64,000 bases of DNA from Pseudomonas mandelii (GTDB taxonomy: Bacteria > Pseudomonadota > Gammaproteobacteria > Pseudomonadales > Pseudomonadaceae): the NCBI RefSeq assembly GCF_900106065.1, contig NZ_LT629796.1, forward strand, positions 4,805,501 to 4,869,500, read 5' to 3'. Numbering within the stretch: the first letter of the stretch is position 1; each line of letters starts with the position of its first letter. This document shows, one piece after another, positions 45,024 through 53,852 of the stretch. Position numbers and translations under genes: made by a program. Below the pieces are notes generated by a model. The model searched no databases, was not told the origin of the DNA, and worked only from the letters and a program-made list of their open reading frames with translations.

Positions 45024-46574
45024 TTAGTGCGCCTCGCCAGCCTTGAGCCCCACCGGCAACGCTTTGGTCAACAACACCGCAATCATGCTGATCCCCAGCG
45101 CAATCCCGACAAAGTGAAACGCATCGTTGTACGCCATGATCGACGCCTGCTGATGCGCAATCTCGCTCAGCTTGCCCAGCGCTGCCGTCTCACTGCCGAA
45201 CCGGTCCGTCATCGACGCCATTCGCTCCGCCACTTGCGGATTGCTCGGCACGATGGATTCACGCAAGTAATCAAAGTAGGTCTTGGTTCGCGCGTCCAGC
45301 AAGGTCGCGAGGAGGGCGATGCCAATCGCGCCGCCGAGGTTGCGCAGGATATTGAACAGGCTCGACGCCGATCCCGCGTCCTGCGGCAGGATGTAAGCGG
45401 TGGCGATCAGCGAGATGGTCACCATGATCAGCGGCTGGCCCAGCGCCCGGATGATCTGGATCTGATTGAACTGCGGCCCGGCAAAGTCCGGGTTCAGCAC
45501 CCCCGACGAAAAACTCGCCAACCCGAACAGCCCGAAGCCTATTGCGCACAGCCATTTGGGCGACACGTATTTCATCAGCTTGGGCACCAGCGGAATCAGA
45601 AACAGCTGCGGCACGCCCATCCACATGATCACTTCGCCGATCTGCAGGGCGTTGTAGTTCTGGATCTGCGCCAGGTACAGCGGTAACAGGAAAATCGAGC
45701 CGTACAAGCCGACGCCCATTCCTAGGCTGGAAATACTCGACAAACCGAAGTTTCGATTACCCAGAATGCCGAGGTTGATCAGCGGATTGGGCTTGGAGAG
45801 CTGCACGATCACAAAGGTGATCAGGCTCACCAACGCGATGCTGCCCAGGGTCACGATCAGGTTCGATTCCAGCCAGTCCTTGCGATGGCCTTCTTCCAGA
45901 AACACCTGCAAACAGCCGAGGCCGACGCCGAGCGTGAGGATGCCCAAGTAGTCGGTGCTTTTGAGCAGTTCCCAGTGCGCCTCTTTCTTCTCCAGGCCGT
46001 ACATCAGGCCGGCGATCATGATCAGGCCGGGCGGTATGTTGATGTAGAAAATGTACTCCCAGCCCCAGTTTTCCGTCAGCCAGCCGCCAAGGGTTGGGCC
46101 AATGGAGGGCGCGAACGTCGCGGTCATGGCGAACATGGCCATGCCTTTGGCGCGGTGGTGTTCCGGGAGTTTGATCAGGGTGAGGGTGAAGGCCAGCGGG
46201 ATCAGGGCACCGCCGGTGAATCCCTGTAACGCTCGAAAGATGATCATGCTCTCCAGGCTCCAGGCCATGGAGCAGAGCAGGGAGGCGGCGAGAAATCCCA
46301 ATGAAACCCAGACTGCCAGGCGTCGCGCCGACAGCAGCTGCACCAGCCACGCGGTCAGCGGGATCATGATGATTTCCGCCACCAGATAGGACGTGGAAAT
46401 CCACGAGCCTTCTTCCAGGGTCGCCGACAGCGCGCCCTGAATGTCCTTGAGCGACGAGTTGGTGATCTGGATATCCAGCACGGCCATGAAGGCGCCGAGC
46501 ATCACGCTCATCACTGCAATCCAGTCCCGCCGGGTCGGTTCGCCGGCCGGGCGGATCAGTTGATCACCGGCCAT
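45024..46574 (-). CDS. DHA2-family multidrug exporter (EmrB type)
   Basis: A 516-residue protein with about 14 hydrophobic spans. VMLGAFMAVLDIQITNSSLKD and GSWISTSYLVAEIIMIPLTAW mark the DHA2 branch of MFS drug-proton antiporters. It follows the EmrA-like gene with an 11-base overlap. The two would form a tripartite exporter with a TolC-like channel. Confidence 0.9.
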   Translation of the reverse strand: MAGDQLIRPAGEPTRRDWIAVMSVMLGAFMAVLDIQITNSSLKDIQGALSATLEEGSWISTSYLVAEIIMIPLTAWLVQLLSARRLAVWVSLGFLAASLLCSMAWSLESMIIFRALQGFTGGALIPLAFTLTLIKLPEHHRAKGMAMFAMTATFAPSIGPTLGGWLTENWGWEYIFYINIPPGLIMIAGLMYGLEKKEAHWELLKSTDYLGILTLGVGLGCLQVFLEEGHRKDWLESNLIVTLGSIALVSLITFVIVQLSKPNPLINLGILGNRNFGLSSISSLGMGVGLYGSIFLLPLYLAQIQNYNALQIGEVIMWMGVPQLFLIPLVPKLMKYVSPKWLCAIGFGLFGLASFSSGVLNPDFAGPQFNQIQIIRALGQPLIMVTISLIATAYILPQDAGSASSLFNILRNLGGAIGIALLATLLDARTKTYFDYLRESIVPSNPQVAERMASMTDRFGSETAALGKLSEIAHQQASIMAYNDAFHFVGIALGISMIAVLLTKALPVGLKAGEAH

Positions 46575-47670
46575 CGTCAGGGGCGTCTTTGATGTTCACT
46601 TTGGCAGTGACCGACATCCCTGGGCGAATCTTGCCGTGCAGCGGATTGTCCGAAGCGAACGTCAGTTTTACCGGGATCCGTTGTACGACTTTGGTGAAAT
46701 TGCCCGTGGCATTGTCCGGCGGCAACAGGCTGAACTGTGCGCCCGAGGCGGCGAACAGGCTGTCGACCCGTGCGTCTATCGGTGTGTCGCTGTAGGCGTC
46801 GAAAGTCAGCGTGGCTTTCTGGCCGGGCTGCATGTGGCCGATCTGGGTTTCCTTGAAGTTGGCCTGAATCCAGATGTCCTGGTCCGGGACGATCGACAGC
46901 AGATAAGCGCCTGCCTGCACGTATTGGCCTTGTCGAGCCGCGCGCTGGCCGATCAGGCCGCTGATCGGCGCGTGGATTTCGCTGCGGGTCAGGTTCAGTT
47001 CGGCCTGGGCGAGGTCGGTTTTGGCATTGGCGATCATCGCGTCGAGGCGCTTGATCTCGGCGCTCAAGGAATTGACTTGCTGGCGTTGGCTTTGTGCGTC
47101 GGCCTGGGCCTTGGTCACTTGCGAACGGGCGATGTGGTTGTCGGCGGAGAGGGTGGTCACCCGTTCCTCCGAGACGTAGCCGGGTTTGCGCAGGGTTTGC
47201 GCGCGGGACAAGTCGATCTGCGAACGCCCAAGGCTGGCCTGGCTGGAGGCGACTTGCGCCTCGCTGGCGGCGATCAGGCTGGCTTGCTGGGTCAGTTTGC
47301 TTTGCGCCTGCAAACGTTCGGCTTGTCGGGTAGCGAGGGTGGCATTGGCGCGGTCGACGGCGAGGTGGAAGTCATCGCCTTCGAGCTTGATCAGCAACTG
47401 GCCTTTCTCAACGTGCTGATTGTCCTGCACCAGCACCTGATCGATGCGCGCGCCCAATTGGCTTGAGACACGGGTGATCTCGCCCTGGACATAGGCGTTG
47501 TCGGTGCTTTCATAAAACCGCCCCTTGAAGAACCATTGGGCGAAGAAGCCCCCGGCAATCAGCAGGACGATCAGCAGGAAAATAAACAGGCGTCGCTTGA
47601 GTTGGGCAGGCATGGGGCAGACTGTAGTCGAGAAATTGTAAGGAAAGTTATCAGCAGGTGAATCTTGCAT
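46564..47670 (-). CDS. EmrA-like membrane-fusion (HlyD-family) protein
   Basis: A 368-residue protein (349 if ATG 47613 is used). One membrane anchor (LFIFLLIVLLIAGGFFAQWF) is followed by a barrel-sandwich start, two long helices (residues 105-225) and a return strand AARQGQYVQAGAYL. Starts at 47670 and 47613 both lack a strong ribosome-binding site; homologues often begin near MPAQLKRRLF, favouring 47613. It overlaps the exporter gene. Confidence 0.82.
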   Translation of the reverse strand: MQDSPADNFPYNFSTTVCPMPAQLKRRLFIFLLIVLLIAGGFFAQWFFKGRFYESTDNAYVQGEITRVSSQLGARIDQVLVQDNQHVEKGQLLIKLEGDDFHLAVDRANATLATRQAERLQAQSKLTQQASLIAASEAQVASSQASLGRSQIDLSRAQTLRKPGYVSEERVTTLSADNHIARSQVTKAQADAQSQRQQVNSLSAEIKRLDAMIANAKTDLAQAELNLTRSEIHAPISGLIGQRAARQGQYVQAGAYLLSIVPDQDIWIQANFKETQIGHMQPGQKATLTFDAYSDTPIDARVDSLFAASGAQFSLLPPDNATGNFTKVVQRIPVKLTFASDNPLHGKIRPGMSVTAKVNIKDAPDDGR

Positions 47671-47833
47671 ACAGTCGATAGTGGGTAAATGCCATCGGCT
47701 GATAATCCGTCATTCATCGCGGCTCAGGCCCGTTGTAGACGCAACCTTGGCTTAAATGCCCTGCTGACTGGAGCCGGGCGGGTATCGCCTGTTACCATTC
47801 GCCCTTTGTTTTATCTTCATTTCGAGACTTGCC

Positions 47834-49315
47834 ATGACCACCGTCCGCACGCGCATCGCGCCATCGCCTACCGGGGACCCCCACGTAGGTACCGCTTACA
47901 TCGCTTTGTTCAACTACTGCTTTGCCAAGCAGCATGGCGGTGAGTTCATCCTGCGGATCGAAGACACCGACCAGTTGCGCTCAACCCGGGAGTCCGAACA
48001 GCAGATTTTCGACGCCTTGCGCTGGTTGGGCATCGACTGGAGCGAAGGTCCGGACGTTGGCGGCCCGCACGGTCCGTATCGTCAAAGCGAACGCGGCGAC
48101 ATCTATCAGAAGTACTGCCAGCAGTTGGTCGAGATGGGCCACGCCTTCCCGTGCTTCTGCACCGCCGAAGAGCTGGACCAGATGCGCGCCGAACAAATGG
48201 CCCGTGGCGAAACCCCGCGTTACGACGGCCGTGCGCTGTTGCTCTCGAAAGAAGAAGTCGCCCGGCGCCTGGCCGCTGGCGAGCCTCATGTGATCCGCAT
48301 GAAAGTGCCGAGCGAAGGCGTTTGCGTGGTACCGGACATGCTGCGTGGCGACGTCGAGATCCCGTGGGATCGCATGGACATGCAAGTGTTGATGAAGACT
48401 GACGGCCTGCCGACGTACTTCCTGGCCAACGTGGTCGACGACCACTTGATGGGCATTACCCACGTTCTGCGCGGTGAAGAGTGGCTGCCATCGGCGCCGA
48501 AGCTGATCCTGCTTTATGAATACTTCGGCTGGGAACAACCGGAGCTGTGCTACATGCCGCTGCTGCGTAACCCGGACAAGAGCAAGCTGTCCAAGCGCAA
48601 GAACCCGACCTCGGTGACGTTCTACGAGCGCATGGGCTTCATGCCGGAAGCGATGCTCAACTACCTCGGCCGCATGGGGTGGTCGATGCCGGACGAGCGC
48701 GAAAAATTCTCGCTGCAGGAAATGGTCGACAATTTCGACCTGAGCCGCGTGTCCCTCGGCGGGCCGATTTTCGACATCGAGAAGCTGTCGTGGCTCAACG
48801 GCCAATGGCTGCGTGACTTGCCGGTGGAAGAGTTCGCTTCGCGCCTGCAAACCTGGGCGCTGAACCCGGAATACATGATGAAGATCGCGCCGCACGTGCA
48901 GGGGCGCGTCGAGACCTTCAGCCAGGTTGCACCGCTGGCCGGTTTCTTCTTCGCCGGTGGTGTGAACCCGGATGCCAAGCTGTTCGAATCGAAGAAGCTC
49001 TCGGGCGACCAGGTTCGTCAGTTGATGCAGCTGATTCTGTGGAAGCTGGAAAGCCTGCGTCAGTGGGAGAAGGACAGCATCACCGCGACGATTCAGGCGG
49101 TGGTCGAATCCCTGGAGCTGAAGCTGCGTGACGCCATGCCGCTGATGTTCGCCGCGATCACTGGCCAGGCCAGTTCGGTGTCGGTGCTTGATGCGATGGA
49201 AATCCTTGGCCCGGACCTGACCCGTTTCCGTCTGCGCCAGGCCATCGACCTGCTGGGCGGCGTGTCGAAGAAGGAAAACAAGGAGTGGGAAAAACTCCTG
49301 GGCAACATCGCCTGA
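47834..49315 (+). CDS. gltX: glutamyl-tRNA synthetase
   Basis: A 493-residue class I synthetase that charges tRNA-Glu. It has the HIGH-like motif [12 protein letters not shown] near residue 10-20 and the KMSKS-like KSKLSKRKN near residue 255. It stands directly upstream of a tRNA cluster that includes tRNA-Glu. Length is normal. Confidence 0.96.
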   Translation: MTTVRTRIAPSPTGDPHVGTAYIALFNYCFAKQHGGEFILRIEDTDQLRSTRESEQQIFDALRWLGIDWSEGPDVGGPHGPYRQSERGDIYQKYCQQLVEMGHAFPCFCTAEELDQMRAEQMARGETPRYDGRALLLSKEEVARRLAAGEPHVIRMKVPSEGVCVVPDMLRGDVEIPWDRMDMQVLMKTDGLPTYFLANVVDDHLMGITHVLRGEEWLPSAPKLILLYEYFGWEQPELCYMPLLRNPDKSKLSKRKNPTSVTFYERMGFMPEAMLNYLGRMGWSMPDEREKFSLQEMVDNFDLSRVSLGGPIFDIEKLSWLNGQWLRDLPVEEFASRLQTWALNPEYMMKIAPHVQGRVETFSQVAPLAGFFFAGGVNPDAKLFESKKLSGDQVRQLMQLILWKLESLRQWEKDSITATIQAVVESLELKLRDAMPLMFAAITGQASSVSVLDAMEILGPDLTRFRLRQAIDLLGGVSKKENKEWEKLLGNIA

Positions 49316-49454
49316 GGACGTTTGACCTCGTAGGGGCTGCCGGAGGTGGCGATCATTTGATCGTGATCTTCGGCGCCACCCCCGTTTTTCCGGGGGGAGG
49401 GCGGTAAGTGATTGTTATGGCGACAAAAAATTTTGAAAATTGTTAAAAATAAGT

Positions 49455-49483
49455 TTGACAGCTTTCCGAAGCGCCATTAAGAT
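49455..49483 (+). promoter_or_regulatory. tRNA operon promoter
   Basis: TTGACA, 17 bases, then TAAGAT, followed by a GC-rich discriminator (TCGCCCCG) typical of stringently controlled tRNA promoters. It is 22 bases from the first tRNA. Confidence 0.8.
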
Positions 49484-49504
49484 TCGCCCCGTCCTCAGCG
49501 ATGA

Positions 49505-49580
<76 letters not shown>

Positions 49581-49659
49581 ATTTACACTTCAAGGTCTGG
49601 CCACACCGGCCTTGAAGCGATCAACACTCAGCGTTGATCTGTTGTATAGAAGGGTTTGC

Positions 49660-49735
49660 GTCCCCTTCGTCTAGTGGCCTAGGACACCGCCCTTTCACGG
49701 CGGTAACAGGGGTTCGAGTCCCCTAGGGGACGCCA
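49660..49735 (+). tRNA. tRNA-Glu (TTC), copy 1
   Basis: 76 bases, GTCCCCTTCGTCTAGTGG start, anticodon TTC, T-arm GGTTCGAGTCCCC, encoded CCA. Confidence 0.97.
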
Positions 49736-49788
49736 GTTTTACAGAAGCGATGTTGCAAGATGTCGCTCCGCCGCGAGGCGAAAAATCC

Positions 49789-49864
49789 GGGGCTATAGCT
49801 CAGCTGGGAGAGCGCCTGCATGGCATGCAGGAGGTCAGCGGTTCGATCCCGCTTAGCTCCACCA
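49789..49864 (+). tRNA. tRNA-Ala (GGC), copy 2
   Basis: 76 bases. Differs from copy 1 at a few stem positions (the anticodon stem is CCTGC/GCAGG instead of CTTGC/GCAAG) but keeps anticodon GGC. Part of a tandem duplication with copy 1. Confidence 0.97.
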
Positions 49865-49944
49865 ATTTTACAGTTCAAGGTCTGGCCACACCGGCCTTGA
49901 ATCGATCAGCTCTCAGCACTGATCAGTTGTATAGAAGGTTTTGC

Positions 49945-50020
49945 GTCCCCTTCGTCTAGTGGCCTAGGACACCGCCCTTTCACGGCGGTAACAGGGGTTC
50001 GAGTCCCCTAGGGGACGCCA
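49945..50020 (+). tRNA. tRNA-Glu (TTC), copy 2
   Basis: 76 bases, identical in sequence to copy 1. The Ala-to-Glu spacer in front of it is also conserved. Confidence 0.97.
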
Positions 50021-50046
50021 CGATTACCCGCTCTGCGGGATTTTAT

Positions 50047-50080
50047 AAGGGTCATTCAATTATTGAATGGCCCTTTTGTT
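50047..50080 (+). terminator. terminator of the tRNA operon
   Basis: AAGGGTCATTCAAT pairs with ATTGAATGGCCCTT, followed by TTGTTT. Confidence 0.8.
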
Positions 50081-50167
50081 TGTCTGGCGTTTGGCCAAAT
50101 CCCCCATTTCTTTCAAACTGTTCTTCAGACCAGCGGTCACATCCACGACTTGCGGAAAATTATTATG

Positions 50168-50180
50168 AGAATAATATTCT
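50168..50180. promoter_or_regulatory. palindromic operator before the TetR gene
   Basis: AGAATAATATTCT is a perfect 13-base palindrome 23 bases from the start codon; a half-site TAATATTC follows. It is probably the binding site for autoregulation. Confidence 0.55.
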
Positions 50181-50203
50181 AGTCGTAATATTCGGAGGCA
50201 ACG

Positions 50204-50743
50204 ATGAACGATAAAAAAGCTCAAACCCGCGAACGCATTCTCAAGGCCGCCAGCGCAGCGCTGATTCAGCGCGGCCCGGCCGAACCGAGCGTGGGCGAAG
50301 TGATGGGCGCAGCCGGCCTGACGGTTGGCGGCTTCTATGCGCACTTCGAAAGCAAGGACGCCATGATGCTGGAAGCATTCAAGCAACTGCTCGGTCACCG
50401 CCGTGGCTTGATCGCTGACATGGACGCCGAATTGACCGGCGAAGAGCGTCGCGCGTTGGTGGCTGCGTTTTACCTGTCGCGCAAACACCGTGATTCCTCG
50501 GATTCCGCGTGCCCGATCCCGGCGTCTGTCGGTGAGTTGGGTCGCCTGCCGGACGCGTTTCGCGTGGCGCTGAATGAGCATGTGGAAATGATGGTCGCGC
50601 AGTTGGCGGCCAGCCCGGAAGACACCGACAAAGCCCTGGCCGACATGGCCTTGATGGTCGGGGGTCTGGCTCTGGCTAGGGCGCTGGGGCCAGGAGAGTT
50701 GTCCGATCGATTGCTGCGCGCCGCCAAGTCGGCGGTGCTATGA
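50204..50743 (+). CDS. TetR-family regulator
   Basis: A 179-residue regulator. The helix-turn-helix has RERILKAASAALIQRGPAEP and GLTVGGFYAHFESKDAMML. A strong GGAGG site lies in front of ATG 50204. It precedes a hydrolase gene by 31 bases and probably controls the pair. Confidence 0.88.
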   Translation: MNDKKAQTRERILKAASAALIQRGPAEPSVGEVMGAAGLTVGGFYAHFESKDAMMLEAFKQLLGHRRGLIADMDAELTGEERRALVAAFYLSRKHRDSSDSACPIPASVGELGRLPDAFRVALNEHVEMMVAQLAASPEDTDKALADMALMVGGLALARALGPGELSDRLLRAAKSAVL

Positions 50744-50774
50744 CCTGAAGGCATTGGCCTGAGGAGTGAGAGCG

Positions 50775-51608
50775 ATGAGCACGTTGAAGTGGGTTCGTGG
50801 CGTTAATGGCACCTTGGGCTGGTTTGCACCGAAACTGGTCGCGAGCAAAATGCGACTGGCGTTCATGACGCCGCGAGAGCTTCCGCCGCGTGACTGGGAA
50901 TTGCCGCTGCTGGCGAAATCCGAACGGATCACCTTGCGTTTCGGTCTCTCGGCGCTGCGCTGGGGGCAAGGTCCGGCCGTGTTGCTGATGCACGGTTGGG
51001 AAGGGCGGCCGACACAGTTTGCGAGTCTCATCACGGCGCTGGTCGATGCTGGCTACACCGTCGTAGCGCTCGACGGCCCTGCTCATGGTCGCTCACCGGG
51101 CAGTGAAGCCAACGTGGTGCTGTTTGCCCGGGCCATGCTCGAAGCGGCCGCCGAGTTGCCGCCGCTGCGAGCCGTCATTGGCCACTCCATGGGCGGCGCC
51201 AGTGCGATGCTCGCCGTGCAGTTGGGTTTGCGCACCGAAACCCTGGTCACCATCGCCGCACCGGCGCGGATTCTCGGGGTGTTGCGCGGTTTTGCCCGTT
51301 ACGTGCGGCTGCCGCCCAAAGCGCGTTCGGCGTTTATTCGCCAGGTCGAGAAAGATGTCGGCATGCGCGCTGCAACGCTGGATGTTGCGCACTATCAGCT
51401 CGACATGCCGGGGCTGATCGTCCACGCCGAAGATGATTGCTTTGTTCCGGTCAAGGAGTCCCAGTTGATCAATGAGGCGTGGTTCGACAGCCGGCTGTTA
51501 CGCCTGGAGGAGGGCGGGCATCAGCGCGTGCTGGCCGATCCTCGGGTGATTGATGGCGTGTTATCACTGCTGGCTGGCCGCAGCCTGCAATCGCGCCAAT
51601 CGGCCTGA
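50775..51608 (+). CDS. alpha/beta hydrolase
   Basis: A 277-residue enzyme. The nucleophile elbow is GHSMGGASAM and the oxyanion part is LLMHGWEGRPTQFASL. The catalytic Asp and His lie in HAEDDCFVPV and EGGHQRVLAD. Start chosen at 50775 after GAGTGAGAG. It is next to a TetR gene; substrate unknown. Confidence 0.85.
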   Translation: MSTLKWVRGVNGTLGWFAPKLVASKMRLAFMTPRELPPRDWELPLLAKSERITLRFGLSALRWGQGPAVLLMHGWEGRPTQFASLITALVDAGYTVVALDGPAHGRSPGSEANVVLFARAMLEAAAELPPLRAVIGHSMGGASAMLAVQLGLRTETLVTIAAPARILGVLRGFARYVRLPPKARSAFIRQVEKDVGMRAATLDVAHYQLDMPGLIVHAEDDCFVPVKESQLINEAWFDSRLLRLEEGGHQRVLADPRVIDGVLSLLAGRSLQSRQSA

Positions 51609-51656
51609 GCATCCGTTACACTGCCCCGGTCGACATCATCTGACCGGGAGTGGGGC

Positions 51657-52094
51657 ATGGGCTGGGATCGGGCAACGCCATTTATCATTGATCTGGAAGT
51701 CGGCGCCGAGGACATCGACGGGCTGGGGCACGCGAACAACGCGGTGTACGTGACCTGGCTCGAACGCTGCGCCTGGCGTCACTCGCAGCGGCTGGGGCTG
51801 GACCTGGTCGAGTATCGTCGGCTGGATCGGGCGATGGCGGTGGTGCGGCACGAGATCGATTACCTGGCCGCCGCCTATGAGGGCGATGAGTTGCAATTGG
51901 CGACCTGGATTGTCGATTGGGATCAGCGCCTGAAAATGACCCGCCACTTCCAGTTGAAGCGCCCCAGCGATAACACTACGTTGCTGCGCGCGCAAACCAC
52001 TTTCGTCTGCATCGAACTGTCCACCGGCAAGCCCAAGCGCATGCCGGCCGAGTTCATCGAAGGCTACGGCCCGGCGTTGCAAGTTCCAGGTTGA
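51657..52094 (+). CDS. 4-hydroxybenzoyl-CoA/acyl-CoA thioesterase (hotdog fold)
   Basis: A 145-residue protein with the hotdog signature DIDGLGHANNAVYVTWLE and a following VRHEIDYLAAAYEGDEL. Such proteins hydrolyse acyl-CoA. The start has GGGAG in front. It lies 48 bases downstream of the hydrolase gene. Confidence 0.85.
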   Translation: MGWDRATPFIIDLEVGAEDIDGLGHANNAVYVTWLERCAWRHSQRLGLDLVEYRRLDRAMAVVRHEIDYLAAAYEGDELQLATWIVDWDQRLKMTRHFQLKRPSDNTTLLRAQTTFVCIELSTGKPKRMPAEFIEGYGPALQVPG

Positions 52095-52102
52095 CGCGAT
52101 CC

Positions 52103-52195
52103 AGTGGCGAGGGAGCTTGCTCCCGCTGGAGCGCGAAGCGGTCCCTTGCAATGGAGAGTGCCACGCACTCTAACGGGAGCAAGCTCCCTCGCCAC
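52103..52195. repeat. inverted REP pair (second REP family)
   Basis: GTGGCGAGGGAGCTTGCTCCC and its reverse complement at 52171-52195 (GGGAGCAAGCTCCCTCGCCAC) face each other. This REP class differs from that at 44897-44997. Confidence 0.75.
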
Positions 52196-52266
52196 AGAGG
52201 CAGATGCAAGTCTTTCGACAGAGAATCCAGTAAACTGCCGCACGTTTTTCGTTGAGTGTGTTTTTC

Positions 52267-53226
52267 ATGCAAATTGCTTTGGCGCCCATGGAGGGGTTGG
52301 TCGACAACATCCTGCGGGACGTGCTGACCCGAGTGGGCGGTATCGACTGGTGCGTGACCGAGTTTATTCGGATCAACGATCAACTGCTCACGCCCGCCTA
52401 TTACCACAAGTTCGGCCCGGAATTATTGACCGGCGCCCGCACCGCGTCCGGCGTGCCGCTGCGGGTGCAGTTGCTCGGTTCCGATCCGGTGTGTCTGGCT
52501 GAAAACGCCGCGCTGGCCTGCGAGCTGGGTTCCGAGGTGATCGACCTGAACTTCGGCTGCCCGGCCAAGACCGTCAACAAGTCCCGTGGCGGCGCGGTCC
52601 TGCTGAAAGAACCTGAACTGCTCAACCAAATCGTTGAACACGTCCGCCGCGCTGTGCCGGCGCACATTCCGGTTACCGCGAAAATGCGCCTGGGCTTCGA
52701 CAGCCCGGACGGTTCGCTGGTCTGCGCAACAGCGCTGGCCGAAGGCGGCGCGGCGCACATCGTGGTGCACGCGCGGACCAAAACCGACGGTTACAAGCCG
52801 CCTGCGCATTGGGAATGGATCCCCCGCGTGCAGGAAGTGGTCAAGGTTCCAGTGTTCGCCAATGGCGACATCTGGAGCGTTGAAGATTGGCGCCGTTGCC
52901 GCGAAATCAGCGGCGTGGAAGACATCATGCTCGGTCGCGGCCTGGTGTCGCGTCCGGACCTGGCCCGGCAGATCGCGGCGGCGCGGGCCGGTGAAGAAGT
53001 GGTCGAGATGACGTGGGCCGAGTTGCTGCCACTGATCCAGGACTTCTGGCTGCAAGCCAAGGCGCAGATGACTGCCCGCCAGTCGCCGGGTCGTTTGAAG
53101 CAATGGCTGGCGATGTTGACCCGCAATTATCCTGAGGCGGTGGAGCTGTTTACCGTGTTGCGTCGAGAGACCGAACTGGATCAAGTCTCGCGTTTGTTGG
53201 GGCTACAGGTGTCAGAAGCGGCCTGA
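52267..53226 (+). CDS. dusC: tRNA-dihydrouridine synthase C
   Basis: A 319-residue flavoenzyme that makes dihydrouridine-16 in tRNA. The start [18 protein letters not shown] is typical; [19 protein letters not shown] carries the catalytic Cys. The ATG at 52267 was chosen over an upstream TTG because the family begins here. Confidence 0.9.
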   Translation: MQIALAPMEGLVDNILRDVLTRVGGIDWCVTEFIRINDQLLTPAYYHKFGPELLTGARTASGVPLRVQLLGSDPVCLAENAALACELGSEVIDLNFGCPAKTVNKSRGGAVLLKEPELLNQIVEHVRRAVPAHIPVTAKMRLGFDSPDGSLVCATALAEGGAAHIVVHARTKTDGYKPPAHWEWIPRVQEVVKVPVFANGDIWSVEDWRRCREISGVEDIMLGRGLVSRPDLARQIAAARAGEEVVEMTWAELLPLIQDFWLQAKAQMTARQSPGRLKQWLAMLTRNYPEAVELFTVLRRETELDQVSRLLGLQVSEAA

Positions 53227-53256
53227 AAAAAACCCAAAAAAATCTGAAAATAATCT

Positions 53257-53284
53257 CTTGAAAAGCAATCGGAGATCCCTATGT
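53257..53284 (+). promoter_or_regulatory. heat-shock (sigma-32) promoter
   Basis: CTTGAAA, 13 bases, then CCCTATGT, which closely matches the sigma-32 consensus (CTTGAAA and CCCCATNT). Confidence 0.82.
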
Positions 53285-53289
53285 AGGGA

Positions 53290-53358
53290 TTACGCGATGC
53301 CGAATTCGGGTCGCGGAGACAAAAAAACTTGCTGATCTGTTTTCAGGAGATTTGAATC
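53290..53358 (+). ncRNA. ROSE-like RNA thermometer in the ibpA leader
   Basis: The leader before ibpA contains CTTGCTGATCTG facing the ribosome-binding site CAGGAGA, the pairing used by ROSE elements, which melt at heat shock. Pseudomonas ibpA leaders are known to carry such thermometers. Exact limits are approximate. Confidence 0.75.
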
Positions 53359-53802
53359 ATGAGTACTGCATTTTCGATGGCGCCCCTGTTCCGTTCCTCG
53401 GTGGGCTTCGACCGCTTCAATGACTTGTTCGAAACCGCCCTGCGCAACGAGCCAGGCAGCACCTACCCACCTTACAACGTTGAAAAGCATGGTGATGACC
53501 AATACCGCATCGTCGTGGCGGCCGCCGGGTTCCAGGAAGAAGACCTGGATCTGCAAGTGGAAAAAGGGGTGCTGACCATCAGTGGTGGCAAGCGTGACGC
53601 GAATGAAGACGTCACCTATCTGTACCAAGGCATCGCTCAGCGCGCCTTCAAACTGTCCTTCCGTCTGGCGGACCATATCGAAATCAAGGCTGCCGGCCTG
53701 AGCAACGGTTTGTTGAGCATCGACCTGTTGCGGGTGATACCGGAAGAGGCAAAAGCCAAACGCATCCCGATCAACGGGACGCAAAAACCCGCTCTGCAGT
53801 AA
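53359..53802 (+). CDS. ibpA: small heat-shock protein IbpA (Hsp20)
   Basis: A 147-residue chaperone with the alpha-crystallin core: YPPYNVEKHGDDQYRIVVAA, EDLDLQVEKGVLTISG, RAFKLSFRLADHIEI and the C-terminal (I)PIN motif (KRIPINGT). It protects unfolding proteins at high temperature. Transcription is under sigma-32 and translation under the leader thermometer. Confidence 0.93.
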   Translation: MSTAFSMAPLFRSSVGFDRFNDLFETALRNEPGSTYPPYNVEKHGDDQYRIVVAAAGFQEEDLDLQVEKGVLTISGGKRDANEDVTYLYQGIAQRAFKLSFRLADHIEIKAAGLSNGLLSIDLLRVIPEEAKAKRIPINGTQKPALQ

Positions 53803-53820
53803 CGAGTCAGAGCAATGAGA

Positions 53821-53846
53821 AGGGCGCCATTCGGCGCCCTTTTTTG
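53821..53846 (+). terminator. terminator of ibpA
   Basis: AGGGCGCC pairs with GGCGCCCT, followed by TTTTTT. Confidence 0.85.
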
Positions 53847-53852
53847 TACCCG

